From Bacteroidales bacterium (GTDB taxonomy: Bacteria > Planctomycetota > Planctomycetia > Gemmatales > Gemmataceae), in the NCBI GenBank assembly GCA_026931725.1, contig JAIXLE010000170.1, positions 1 to 32,429 on the forward strand: 32,429 bases of DNA. The letters are read 5' to 3'. How positions within the stretch are numbered: position 1 is the stretch's first letter; each line of letters begins with the position of its first letter. Positions 15,585 to 23,467 of the stretch are shown here, in pieces. Both the position numbers and the translations under genes were made by a program. The notes beneath the pieces were generated by a model, which saw only the letters and a program-made list of their open reading frames with translations, was not told the DNA's origin and ran no database searches.

Positions 15585-16532
15585 TCAAATTCCGTAGAAT
15601 TTCGCGGCGTTGTCGTGTAGGAGTTTCTTCTGGTCGGCGGCGGGTTTGTCGGCGATCAGTTGGCGTAACGCGGTCAGCCAATCTTTGTAGGTTCCCGCGA
15701 GTGTGACAACGGGCCAGTCGCCACCGAACAGGACGCGATCCCAGCCGAAAGCCTCGATCGGGCCGAATACGGCCCAGCGGATGTCTTCGGGTTTCCACTG
15801 TCCGGGTTTCCAGCCGTTCGCCAGGAAGCCGGATACCTTGCAGACGACGTTTTTCCGTTCCGCCAACTGGCCCAGGTTCTTCCGCCAGGTTTCCCGTTCG
15901 GCGGCGGTGAAATCCGCTTTCGGGTTGCCGCAATGATCGAGAATGAACCGCGTACCGGGGCACTGATCGACCAGTTTGATCATGTCGGGTAGTTCCGCCC
16001 AACGGATGCACAAATCAAAACTGAGGCCGAGTTCCCCCAGCAGTTGCACGGATTGGACGAACCGCGGTTGGAGGCAGTACCCCGCCGGAGTGCTTTCCAC
16101 ATGCAGCAGGCGGCGAATCCCTTTGATATATTTGTGACCCTGGAACGGTCGAACATAGGCGGCGAACCCCTCGGATTCCGGGCGGCCCGAGACGACCGCG
16201 GCACAAGTCGGTGTCTGACCGCTTTGGCACAACTCCGTGATATAATCGACTTCCTGCTTCTGCTGCTCCGGGACAACATCCACTTCCATGTAGACAGCCT
16301 TGACCACGTTCAACCCAGCCGTGGCGGCGGCATATTCTTTGGGGGTGAAACTGGCATCAAGCGGTTCACCCTTCTTCAACCAAGCCAGACGAAAGCGGGA
16401 GAGATCCCATAAATGCTGGTGCGTGTCAATCACGGGGATCATGGGAGCGGAATCCTTGGTGAAGCCCGGATGGGGAAGCGTGGCGACCGTGGCCGTGGCG
16501 GCTGAGGTGGCCAGGAATTCGCGGCGGTTCAT
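15585..16532 (-). CDS. Tat-exported amidohydrolase (amidohydrolase 2 family)
   Basis: Metal-dependent TIM-barrel hydrolase of the family that includes L-fuconolactonase and 2-pyrone-4,6-dicarboxylate lactonase. The N-terminus MNRREFLATSAATATVA is a twin-arginine signal, so the enzyme folds in the cytosol and is exported. Barrel motifs: VIDTHQHLWD (metal-binding HxH), FILDHCGNP and VLFGGDWPVV (the conserved Asp), ending in NAAKFYGI. The length is 315 residues. The ATG at 16532 has GAGGA nine bases upstream. A lactonase acting on sugar lactones is most likely, but the substrate cannot be fixed. It is transcribed with the PDZ gene downstream. Confidence 0.88.
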   Translation of the reverse strand: MNRREFLATSAATATVATLPHPGFTKDSAPMIPVIDTHQHLWDLSRFRLAWLKKGEPLDASFTPKEYAAATAGLNVVKAVYMEVDVVPEQQKQEVDYITELCQSGQTPTCAAVVSGRPESEGFAAYVRPFQGHKYIKGIRRLLHVESTPAGYCLQPRFVQSVQLLGELGLSFDLCIRWAELPDMIKLVDQCPGTRFILDHCGNPKADFTAAERETWRKNLGQLAERKNVVCKVSGFLANGWKPGQWKPEDIRWAVFGPIEAFGWDRVLFGGDWPVVTLAGTYKDWLTALRQLIADKPAADQKKLLHDNAAKFYGI

Positions 16533-16726
16533 GCGCGGACATCCTCTTGCACAAGTTGTACCGAGTGTATCACCCTGGCCGGGTGATTCCTAGCCCACGG
16601 CCCTGTCTGTCTGCGAAACCCGGTTCGCATTCCAGCGATTCCGCAAAACTCGCACCCGAGCAACACCCGGCACCGGACACCGAGAACCGGGACGACGGAA
16701 CGCGCGGATTCCTATATTCTGATGAC

Positions 16727-17680
16727 ATGGTGCCGTCTGAGAAGCTCGAACCGTTTTATTCCGCCGTGGGCCGTGTCCTCGTGGGGCAACGTCCGCTCGT
16801 GGATCGGCTTTTGATCGGCATTTTGACCGATGGTCACATTCTGCTGGAAGGCGTGCCCGGTTTGGCCAAAACATTGGCGGTACGCACCGTGGCGGCGGCT
16901 CTGCAACTGACCTTTTCGCGCATTCAGTTTACCCCGGACCTGCTGCCGGGCGATGTGGTCGGCACGCAGATTTACAATCCGCGTTCGGGCGAATTCACCG
17001 TCAAGCCCGGCCCCGTGTTCGCCAACATTGTTCTGGCAGACGAGATCAACCGTGCCCCGGCGAAGGTGCAATCGGCGTTGCTCGAAGCCATGCAAGAACG
17101 ACAAGTCACTCTGGGCGACACCACCTATCCGCTTCCGCGACCATTTTTCGTCCTGGCTACGCAAAACCCGATCGAGCAGGAAGGAACCTATCCGCTCCCA
17201 GAAGCCCAACTCGACCGATTTCTACTCAAAGCCGTGATGGGCTATCCGAGTCGAGCGGAGGAACTGACCATCCTGGACCGTGTGGGCAGCGTGAATGCGC
17301 AACTGGATGGGGAGGCGGTCCTGTCCGCTGAGGAACTGGCGCAACTCCGGGATGCCGTGGACGCGGTTTATGTCGACGGCAAAGTCAAAGACTATCTCCT
17401 GGATGTTGTCCGCGCCACACGGCAACCGACCGAATATCGGCTGGATGTGGCGGGCCTGATTCAGTACGGTGCCAGCCCGCGCGGGAGTCTCGCGCTGTTG
17501 CGAGCCGCGAAGGCGCACGCCTTCCTCGCGGGACGGGATTTCGTCACACCGGAGGACATCAAGCAACTGGCCCCCGATGTTCTGCGGCACCGTCTGATCC
17601 TGACCTACGAAGCCGAGGCCGAGGAACTGACCGTGGACAAGGTTATCCAACGCATTCTCGATGGCTTACCCATACCGTGA
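16727..17680 (+). CDS. MoxR-family AAA+ ATPase
   Basis: Cytosolic AAA+ chaperone-like ATPase of the MoxR group, often involved in maturing or inserting metal cofactors together with von Willebrand factor A proteins. Walker A is GVPGLAKT (42-49), Walker B VLADEIN (102-108), and sensor 1 FVLATQNPIEQEGTYPLPEA. The lid domain carries YGASPRGSLALLRAAKAHA, a hallmark of the family. The length is 317 residues. I take the ATG at 16727, because the open frame upstream to 16547 shows no homology. No Shine-Dalgarno is visible; a TATATT at 16713-16718 is so close that the message may be leaderless. The usual DUF58 and VWA partners are not next door: a repeat tract and lgt follow instead. Confidence 0.9.
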   Translation: MVPSEKLEPFYSAVGRVLVGQRPLVDRLLIGILTDGHILLEGVPGLAKTLAVRTVAAALQLTFSRIQFTPDLLPGDVVGTQIYNPRSGEFTVKPGPVFANIVLADEINRAPAKVQSALLEAMQERQVTLGDTTYPLPRPFFVLATQNPIEQEGTYPLPEAQLDRFLLKAVMGYPSRAEELTILDRVGSVNAQLDGEAVLSAEELAQLRDAVDAVYVDGKVKDYLLDVVRATRQPTEYRLDVAGLIQYGASPRGSLALLRAAKAHAFLAGRDFVTPEDIKQLAPDVLRHRLILTYEAEAEELTVDKVIQRILDGLPIP

Positions 17681-17683
17681 AAT

Positions 17684-17716
17684 GGTTTGAGGTTTGAGGT
17701 TTGAGGTTTGAGGTTT
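17684..17716. repeat. Four tandem copies of a 7-base repeat (GGTTTGA)
   Basis: Units at 17684-17690, 17691-17697, 17698-17704 and 17705-17711 are identical, followed by a partial GGTTT. The tract begins four bases after the moxR stop codon. Confidence 0.95.
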
Positions 17717-17728
17717 CCAGCCGGAAGA

Positions 17729-17825
17729 GTGAAACCCGGAAACATGAAACTCGGAAACTTGAAACGTGAAACTCGGAAACGTGAAACTCGGAAACGTGAA
17801 ACTCGGAAACGTGAAACTCGGAAAC
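17729..17825. repeat. 15-base tandem repeat (GTGAAACTCGGAAAC) upstream of lgt
   Basis: Four perfect head-to-tail units lie at 17766-17780, 17781-17795, 17796-17810 and 17811-17825. Before them are two diverged units at 17729-17743 and 17744-17758 and a half unit at 17759-17765. Each unit itself contains two GAAAC motifs. The array ends 11 bases before the lgt start and has no spacers, so it is not a CRISPR. It occupies the place where the lgt promoter or ribosome-binding site would be. Confidence 0.95.
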
Positions 17826-17836
17826 GTGGTTGACTT

Positions 17837-19246
17837 ATGCATCAGGTGCTTTTCCATATCCCGATGACTGCGGGTTGGTTTCCGCCGAGCGGGGTGCCGG
17901 TCTACGGCTTCGGGGCGATGCTGTTTCTGACCTTCACCCTGATTGCGATGATCTGGGGGCCGCGGCGGTGCGAGAAGGTCGGATTGCCACGCGAAAAACT
18001 CCAGGATCTGGCGATCACGCTGTTTCTGACCGGCATCGGCGGGGCACGGTTGTTGTACATGATTCAGTACAGCAACCAATTCTCCTGGAACAATCCTGCG
18101 CGACTCATCGGTGAGTTCTTCCAAATCTGGAACGGCGGGATCGTCTTTTACGGCTCGCTCTTTGGTGGTGTACTGGGTTATGTCGTCTTCTACCGTGTGG
18201 TGTTGAAGAAGTTGCACATCTCCACCTGGAAGATGGCCGACGCGATCGCGCCGTTGATCGCTCTGGGGTTGGCCGTTGGCCGGATCGGCTGCTACCTCAA
18301 CGGTTGCTGCTGGGGGCAACCCGTGTGCGTGGAATGCCAGGTGGTGCCGTTATCCGCTGTCTCACCCGCACTGGGGCAGTTTCCGTTGTTGCCCGCCCAT
18401 TCCCGCGATCAGGTCACGCGGCCCGCTCAGGCCGGGGATCGCCTCCCGCAAATCCACGGCCTGCAAACAACAACCGGGTTTAGTCTGCGATCGCGTCCCC
18501 CGTTCGGCGAGGGCGACCCACGCTCCATCGTGGCCGCCGTCGAACCCGGTTCCGCTGCGGCCCAGGCGGGGATACAACCCGGCGATCGGATCGCGGGTCT
18601 GAACAATGGACCCAATCAGATTGTGGTGGAACTGACCGGGTCCGCTGATGCCGTGACCGGGGCCGTGTCTTTGTTGACAGCCGCTGGGGGCACCGCGGGG
18701 CCGAGTGAGTCCCATTCGGGGGACATGCTGTACGCCACGGTGGCGTTCGATGACCTGACCGCCTACACGATGGCCGTGCGGAAACTGCCCTCCCGCAACC
18801 AGGGCGGCCCGACCGCCACCGCACACGACAGCTTGTGGGAGCTGGCCCGCGACTGGCCGCGTGGGGTCAACACGTTGTCCCTGGTGGTCGATCGGGATGG
18901 GCAACAGATTCCGTTGGCGTTCGTCCCGCGCACGGTGCCGTTCTATCCGACGCAGTTGTACGAAACTGTGAGCATGGTGTTGCTGATTTGTCTGCTGTTG
19001 TCGTTCCAACCATTCCGACGGCATGATGGACAGGTGATGGTGCTATTCATGGTGGGTTATTCCGTGCATCGGTTCTTCAATGAGGCAATCCGCATTGAGC
19101 CGACCTACGCTCTGGGGTTGACGCTTTCGCAATGGATCAGTGTGGGCATGATGGCCGGGGCCGTGGCACTGGAACTGTACCTCCGAGCGACCCAACCCCG
19201 CCTCCCCGCCGGAGCCTTACCCCTCCAGCACGGCGTGGGCCGATAA
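17837..19246 (+). CDS. lgt: Prolipoprotein diacylglyceryl transferase with internal PDZ domain
   Basis: Inner-membrane enzyme that transfers diacylglycerol from phosphatidylglycerol to the lipobox cysteine of prelipoproteins. The N-terminal half has the family membrane helices, WNGGIVFYGSLFGGVLG (99-115) and VGRIGCYLNGCCWG (147-160, with the conserved Arg). The C-terminal part resumes with FYPTQLYE (369-376) and HRFFNEAIRIEP (411-422). Between them, residues 162-367 are an insertion absent from the Escherichia coli enzyme. It contains a PDZ-like domain (IVAAVEPGSAAAQAGIQPGD, 231-250), making the protein 469 residues instead of about 290. The catalytic His of the E. coli GGMSFHGG motif is Tyr here. 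No Shine-Dalgarno is seen; the repeat array abuts the start. The IS1380 element begins 22 bases after its stop. Confidence 0.92.
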   Translation: MHQVLFHIPMTAGWFPPSGVPVYGFGAMLFLTFTLIAMIWGPRRCEKVGLPREKLQDLAITLFLTGIGGARLLYMIQYSNQFSWNNPARLIGEFFQIWNGGIVFYGSLFGGVLGYVVFYRVVLKKLHISTWKMADAIAPLIALGLAVGRIGCYLNGCCWGQPVCVECQVVPLSAVSPALGQFPLLPAHSRDQVTRPAQAGDRLPQIHGLQTTTGFSLRSRPPFGEGDPRSIVAAVEPGSAAAQAGIQPGDRIAGLNNGPNQIVVELTGSADAVTGAVSLLTAAGGTAGPSESHSGDMLYATVAFDDLTAYTMAVRKLPSRNQGGPTATAHDSLWELARDWPRGVNTLSLVVDRDGQQIPLAFVPRTVPFYPTQLYETVSMVLLICLLLSFQPFRRHDGQVMVLFMVGYSVHRFFNEAIRIEPTYALGLTLSQWISVGMMAGAVALELYLRATQPRLPAGALPLQHGVGR

Positions 19247-19268
19247 GAGACAGGAAAGCCATCACTAG

Positions 19269-19283
19269 CCCGAATATTTCACC
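19269..19283 (+). repeat. Left terminal inverted repeat of the IS1380 element
   Basis: CCCGAATATTTCACC, an exact complement of the right end at 20880-20894. Confidence 0.93.
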
Positions 19284-19376
19284 TGTCCACTCCGTGAAGG
19301 GCTGGCGCATCGGCATAATGTCTGGTATGAAAAGGAGTTACTACGCATCCACACGTCCACTCCGAGAACCGCCGCG

Positions 19377-20744
19377 ATGACAGAGTGTAACCGCAATTCG
19401 GTCCCCTTTTCCGCGGCCGGTCGCCGCCAACTCGTCGCCGAATTCTCCGCCGATACCATCACCTCCGATGCCGGACTCCTGCTCCTCCGCGAAGCCGATC
19501 GACAAATCGGACTTCTCGATGTCCTCAATGACGCAATTCCGGACCCACGATGTCCCAGCCGGATTATCCACCCCCAACGTACCCTGCTGGCCCAACGTGT
19601 CCTAGGAATCTCCTGCGGATACGAGGACCTCAATGACCACAATGTCCTCCGGACAGATGACCTGTGGCAGGTCGCAACCGATCACCCCGGATGCGAACGC
19701 GACCCCGAGCGGGGACTGGGGTCCGCCCCCACTTTGTGTCGGATGGAAAATCGCATCGACCGCCAGACCCTGATCCAGATTGCCGCCATCCTGGTGGACC
19801 AGTTCCTGTCCTCTTATCCCGTGCCACCGTCCCAAATTACCCTCGATTTCGATGCGACCGACGATCCCGTCCACGGGCACCAGGAACGACGATTTTTCCA
19901 TGGCCACTACGATGCCTACTGTTTCCTGCCCCTGTATGTGTTCTGCGAGTCTCAACTTTTGGTCGCCTATCTCCGACCCTCCGACATCGGCGGGGACCAC
20001 CACACGGCCGCCGTCCTCAAACTCCTGGTGAACCGGATTCGGGCGACCTGGCCCAATGTCCGAATCACCATTCGTGGGGACGGTGGATTTGCCCGCTGGC
20101 GGCTCCTGCGATGGTGCGATCACAACGATATTCGCTATATTTTCGGGCTGGCGCGGAACCCGGTACTCGAACGTGCCGCGGCCGAGTATCAGTCCCAGGT
20201 GGCGACGGCTTACGCCCAGGACGGGCAGACGCATCGGGTATTTGGGACATTGTCCTACGCGGCCGGAACCTGGGATCGGCCGCGACGTGTGATCGTCAAG
20301 GCCGAGCATTTGTCCGGTCCCCGTGGGGGCAAGGCTAACCCCCGATTCGTGGTCACCAACCTGGCTGGCGATGCTCGGACCCTGTATGAGGACGTGTACT
20401 GTCAGCGGGGCGAGATGGAGAATCGAATCCAGGAGCAGCAGTTGGGACTTTTTGCCGACAGGACCAGTTGTCACCGATTTGTGGCGAACCCATTTCGAGT
20501 CTTGCTGGCGGCGGTGGCTGATGTCCTAGTCGACCATATCCGGCGAACGGCACTGGTTGGGACAGAGTTGTCCCATGCCCAGGTCTCAACGCTACGATTG
20601 CGACTCTTTCGGGTTGGGGGGCTGGTGGTGACGAGTGTGCGTCGGGTGGTGGTCCGTCTATCGAGCGGGTATCCGTGGGCGGGTCTGTTTGCGCACGCGG
20701 CGGCAATTTTGGGACGTCCCCGTCCCGTGGTGAATTCGGGATAA
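19377..20744 (+). CDS. IS1380-family transposase
   Basis: A 455-residue DDE transposase. The catalytic acidic residues lie in ITLDFDATDDPVHGHQ (154-169), TIRGDGGFARW (231-241) and YCQRGEMENRIQEQQLG near residue 345; this last block (the Y-R-E-x-x-N-x-I type signature) is diagnostic of the family. The N-terminal part has the usual SDAGLLLLREADR stretch. The reading frame is intact from the ATG at 19377 to a TAA at 20742-20744, about 140 bases before the right inverted repeat. An intact gene plus perfect ends suggests recent movement. Confidence 0.95.
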   Translation: MTECNRNSVPFSAAGRRQLVAEFSADTITSDAGLLLLREADRQIGLLDVLNDAIPDPRCPSRIIHPQRTLLAQRVLGISCGYEDLNDHNVLRTDDLWQVATDHPGCERDPERGLGSAPTLCRMENRIDRQTLIQIAAILVDQFLSSYPVPPSQITLDFDATDDPVHGHQERRFFHGHYDAYCFLPLYVFCESQLLVAYLRPSDIGGDHHTAAVLKLLVNRIRATWPNVRITIRGDGGFARWRLLRWCDHNDIRYIFGLARNPVLERAAAEYQSQVATAYAQDGQTHRVFGTLSYAAGTWDRPRRVIVKAEHLSGPRGGKANPRFVVTNLAGDARTLYEDVYCQRGEMENRIQEQQLGLFADRTSCHRFVANPFRVLLAAVADVLVDHIRRTALVGTELSHAQVSTLRLRLFRVGGLVVTSVRRVVVRLSSGYPWAGLFAHAAAILGRPRPVVNSG

Positions 20745-20879
20745 GGCGGGTTCGAGTCCGATCGTCGTCGCTTCCGGATTCCGGGGGTCAGGGGGCGTTT
20801 CGGCCGGCGGGTCGACTGCCGGTGTATCACAGGCGATTTGTCCTCATTCTTTCAATTGATTGATTGTTCCCGACTCCGT

Positions 20880-20894
20880 GGTGAAATATTCGGG
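20880..20894 (-). repeat. Right terminal inverted repeat of the IS1380 element
   Basis: GGTGAAATATTCGGG, the exact complement of the left end at 19269-19283. Confidence 0.93.
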
Positions 20895-21342
20895 TTAAAA
20901 CTGTCCGCTAACCGCAACCGCGATTCGATCCCAACCCGGCGACTCGGAAGAGGAGAAATGAGAATTCTCAGCGGGCATTGGTAAAATCGTATCCGATTCG
21001 GAAAAGTTTCCAATCTGACCTTGGCAACTGGGGTATAATTCGTAGAACACCCGAACACGCCGTGAGTTTGATGCCATAAAATAATGTTCGCGTGTCGGGC
21101 GAAAACGGTGCGAGGGGTCAAAATCTCTAGCCGTATTGTCATTCGCCACCCGGTATCTGCGTAGGATACAGCAGTTGCCGGTAATCCCACTGCCCACGAC
21201 CGGATCGGACAACCGACCGGAGCATCGTCTCCGGTTCATGGGTATTTAGTCGTGATGGTTTGGGTCAGTAAAGATGTTCGATTTTCCAACAACCGCCTGA
21301 CAGGACTGGTGGCCCCGACCACCCAAGCCAGGAACCCCGACG
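20895..21342. promoter_or_regulatory. Long leader region upstream of the sigma factor gene
   Basis: About 450 bases, visibly less GC-rich than the neighbouring genes, with no convincing gene. A perfect TATAAT at 21034-21039 in plus orientation, preceded by GGG and with no good -35 box, would give a leader of about 300 bases for the sigma gene. Minus-strand open frames of 112-114 codons cross it but show no ribosome-binding site or recognisable motif. The IS1380 element has inserted just upstream and may have separated the gene from further control sites. Confidence 0.45.
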
Positions 21343-22947
21343 ATGAGCCGGATGATTCACTCGGAACATGATTCGCTCGACCATGATCGCCCCGCCGACG
21401 CACGCTACGCCGACGACGATACCGGCACATACCCGTCGCTCGGCGATGACGATGAAGACTTCCTGACGGACGATGGCGATGGGGACGAAGAAAAGGGATT
21501 TGGTCGGCACCACGAGGACGATACCCCCACTGCGGAAGACGAAGCCGCCGCCGAAGAATACGCCAGCGGCCCCGATGATGCGTTGGGACTCTATCTCCGC
21601 CAGATGGGGTCGATCCGGCTACTCAGCCGGGATCAAGAACTCCGCATCGCTGAATCACTCGAACGCACACGCGCCCGATTCCGGCACGCGGTCTTGCTTT
21701 GCGCCCACATCGTCGGGCGGGCCACGGTCGCTTTTGATAAAGTTCGTGCCGGGCAACTGGCTCTGGACCCGACGATTGATGTTTATTCCACGGAAGAATT
21801 GCGGCTCAGCCGCGAACAGATTTTGAAGCGGATGCCTTACCACATTCCGCTCATTAAGAACCTGCTCCGGCTCGAAGGCAAGGGTTTTGCCGAAGGGCTC
21901 GACCAACACGATCCTGCCGCGAAACGCACTTGGCAGCGTGGCCGCCTGCGCCGACTCCACAAGCTCGCTCGGCTCATGGAAGAACTGTCGCCGCGTACCG
22001 AACTGCTCGAACGCTGGATGGAGGATGATCTCCTAGACATGGCCGACGAGATGGCCAACCTCGTCCGCGAAGCGCGGGCCAATGCGGCCCCGGTCGACAA
22101 GGCGAAGCGGGAAAAACTCCTCCGCGAAGCTCAGGAAAAAGTGCTGCTCACCGCCGAAGAAATGATCGGTTTGGTGCGCATCCTCCGCTCCCGCCAGCGG
22201 GCGTACCAAAAAGTCCGCCGCGAACTGGCCGAAGCGAACCTGCGACTCGTCGTGTCGATCGCCAAGAACTACCGTAACCGCGGTTTACCGTTTGCGGACC
22301 TGATTCAGGAAGGGAATCGCGGCCTGATGCGAGCCGTTGACAAATACGAACATCGCCGCGGCTTCAAGTTTGGCACCTATGCGACCTGGTGGATTCGTCA
22401 AGGTGTGCAACGGGCGCTGGCCGATCATGCTCGTACCGTCCGGGTGCCGTGCCACCAGATCGGTCTGATGGCCAAGATCGAGCGGAAACGATCCGAATTG
22501 GCGGTAGCCACTGGCCGTGAGCCGACCAGTGAGGAACTCGCGGCCGCCCTGGGCGTGAAAGCCGAGGAAACCCGATCGCTGCGGGCCGTTGGTCGCCAAC
22601 CCGTGAGCCTCCATGAGCCGATCGGCGGCGATGGGGAACGGGCACTGGAGGATTTCCTCAGCGACCACGATACCCCGAATCCCGGCGAGCATGTGGATCA
22701 CCGCTTGCTCCGCGATCGGATCAACGAAGTTCTCCGCTCACTCGCCCCGCGGGAACGGGAAGTGATCGAACTGCGGTTCGGGCTGAAGGATGGCCACCCC
22801 CGAACACTGGATGAAGTGGCGAAACAGTACGGCATCACCCGCGAGCGGATTCGTCAAATTGAAGCCCGCGGCTTGCTCAAGCTCCGTCAACCGACCCGCA
22901 GCGTCCGCCTCGAAGGATTCGCTGACCTGGAAGAAGAGTTGAACTAG
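21343..22947 (+). CDS. RpoD-like RNA polymerase sigma-70 factor
   Basis: Sigma factor that directs RNA polymerase to promoters. The 534-residue protein starts with a strongly acidic segment (20-75) like region 1.1. Region 1.2 is [20 protein letters not shown] (79-98). A charged, largely helical insertion of about 190 residues (107-295) resembles the non-conserved region of primary sigmas. Region 2 is [20 protein letters not shown] (300-319) through [19 protein letters not shown] (336-354). Region 4.2 is [20 protein letters not shown] (489-508). In region 2.4 the residue matching E. coli T440, which helps read the -10 element, is Q356; Q437 is conserved as Q353. It is either the primary sigma or a close paralogue. 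AGGAA lies eight bases before the ATG. A large hairpin follows the gene. Confidence 0.92.
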   Translation: MSRMIHSEHDSLDHDRPADARYADDDTGTYPSLGDDDEDFLTDDGDGDEEKGFGRHHEDDTPTAEDEAAAEEYASGPDDALGLYLRQMGSIRLLSRDQELRIAESLERTRARFRHAVLLCAHIVGRATVAFDKVRAGQLALDPTIDVYSTEELRLSREQILKRMPYHIPLIKNLLRLEGKGFAEGLDQHDPAAKRTWQRGRLRRLHKLARLMEELSPRTELLERWMEDDLLDMADEMANLVREARANAAPVDKAKREKLLREAQEKVLLTAEEMIGLVRILRSRQRAYQKVRRELAEANLRLVVSIAKNYRNRGLPFADLIQEGNRGLMRAVDKYEHRRGFKFGTYATWWIRQGVQRALADHARTVRVPCHQIGLMAKIERKRSELAVATGREPTSEELAAALGVKAEETRSLRAVGRQPVSLHEPIGGDGERALEDFLSDHDTPNPGEHVDHRLLRDRINEVLRSLAPREREVIELRFGLKDGHPRTLDEVAKQYGITRERIRQIEARGLLKLRQPTRSVRLEGFADLEEELN

Positions 22948-22956
22948 GTTGCGCGG

Positions 22957-23017
22957 GTAGGATGTGACCAACTCGGGATGGGCGAATGTGAGATCGCATG
23001 CGCCCATCCTGTCCTAC
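22957..23017 (+). terminator. Nested hairpin after the sigma factor gene
   Basis: GGATGGGCG (22976-22984) pairs perfectly with CGCCCATCC (23001-23009) around a 16-base loop. An outer GTAGGA (22957-22962) pairs with TCCTAC (23012-23017). The structure starts 10 bases after the stop codon. There is no T-tract. Confidence 0.6.
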
Positions 23018-23112
23018 ACATCATCAAACGTCGATGTGGCTTCAGCACGTCCCAATATCGCCCAGTGATACTCTGATCGAATCGCTGATGCCTCCTGTCT
23101 CACGGATGGTGT

Positions 23113-23328
23113 GTGTCCCCTTATCTCCATATCCGATTCGGTGATCCCCGGTGGGACGGTCGCCAGGTTACTGGCCGGGTGATGACCAAGGATTATCCCA
23201 CGGGGCGGAAGGTTTCGGCCAAAGAGTTTCAGGCGATCCACCGGGAACATCCCGCAATCTGCTCCCAGTGGAACGACACCATCCGACCCAGGCTCCCGGC
23301 AAAAAATACGGAGTCGTTTTTGAACTGA
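23113..23328 (+). pseudogene. Relic of an ISAzo13 / Rhodopirellula-type DDE transposase
   Basis: A 71-codon open stretch. Residues 19-59 (VTGRVMTKDYPTGRKVSAKE and on to HPAICSQWNDTIRPR) match the C-terminal end of the ISAzo13-family transposases common in planctomycetes, where the typical end is a YPTGxKVS block followed by WNYTIxPR. The catalytic part upstream is gone, and the region 23018-23112 shows no recognisable remainder in any frame. It is therefore a decayed fragment, not a gene. It lies in the roughly 520-base gap between the sigma factor gene and the N-acetylglucosamine-kinase-like gene; 23329-23467 holds nothing I can identify. Confidence 0.7.
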
Positions 23329-23467
23329 TGCCAAGGAATGGCATGGTGTTCGTCGGCTTGGGCTTGCTGTTGCCGTGATCGCGCGGGTATCGTGGGTGAA
23401 AATTGGCCCGAGCGGTCTGCAAACACGTTGAGCGTGTGCCCTGAACTGCCATCTTTCACGAACTGCC

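Larger units (their letters stand above)
19269..20894 (+). mobile_element. IS1380-family insertion sequence, complete
   Basis: A 1626-base unit bounded by perfect 15-bp inverted repeats (CCCGAATATTTCACC at 19269-19283 and its complement at 20880-20894) and containing one intact transposase gene. The match continues outward for TA after a single mismatch, so the true ends may lie two or three bases further out. I could not recognise a clear target duplication in the flanks. Size and content fit the family. A 5'-truncated second copy begins at about 32363. Confidence 0.93.

Noticed and set aside
17729-17825. CRISPR array
   Set aside because: Repeats are head to tail without spacers and only 15 bases long; no cas genes are present.
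17666-18319. Minus-strand frame of 217 codons with FPSFT peptide repeats
   Set aside because: The peptide repeats are only the translation of the 15-base DNA repeat, and the rest is antisense to lgt.
20852-21239. Minus-strand frames of 112 and 114 codons upstream of the sigma gene
   Set aside because: They overlap each other in different frames, lack ribosome-binding sites and show no motif; the region is better explained as a leader or promoter.
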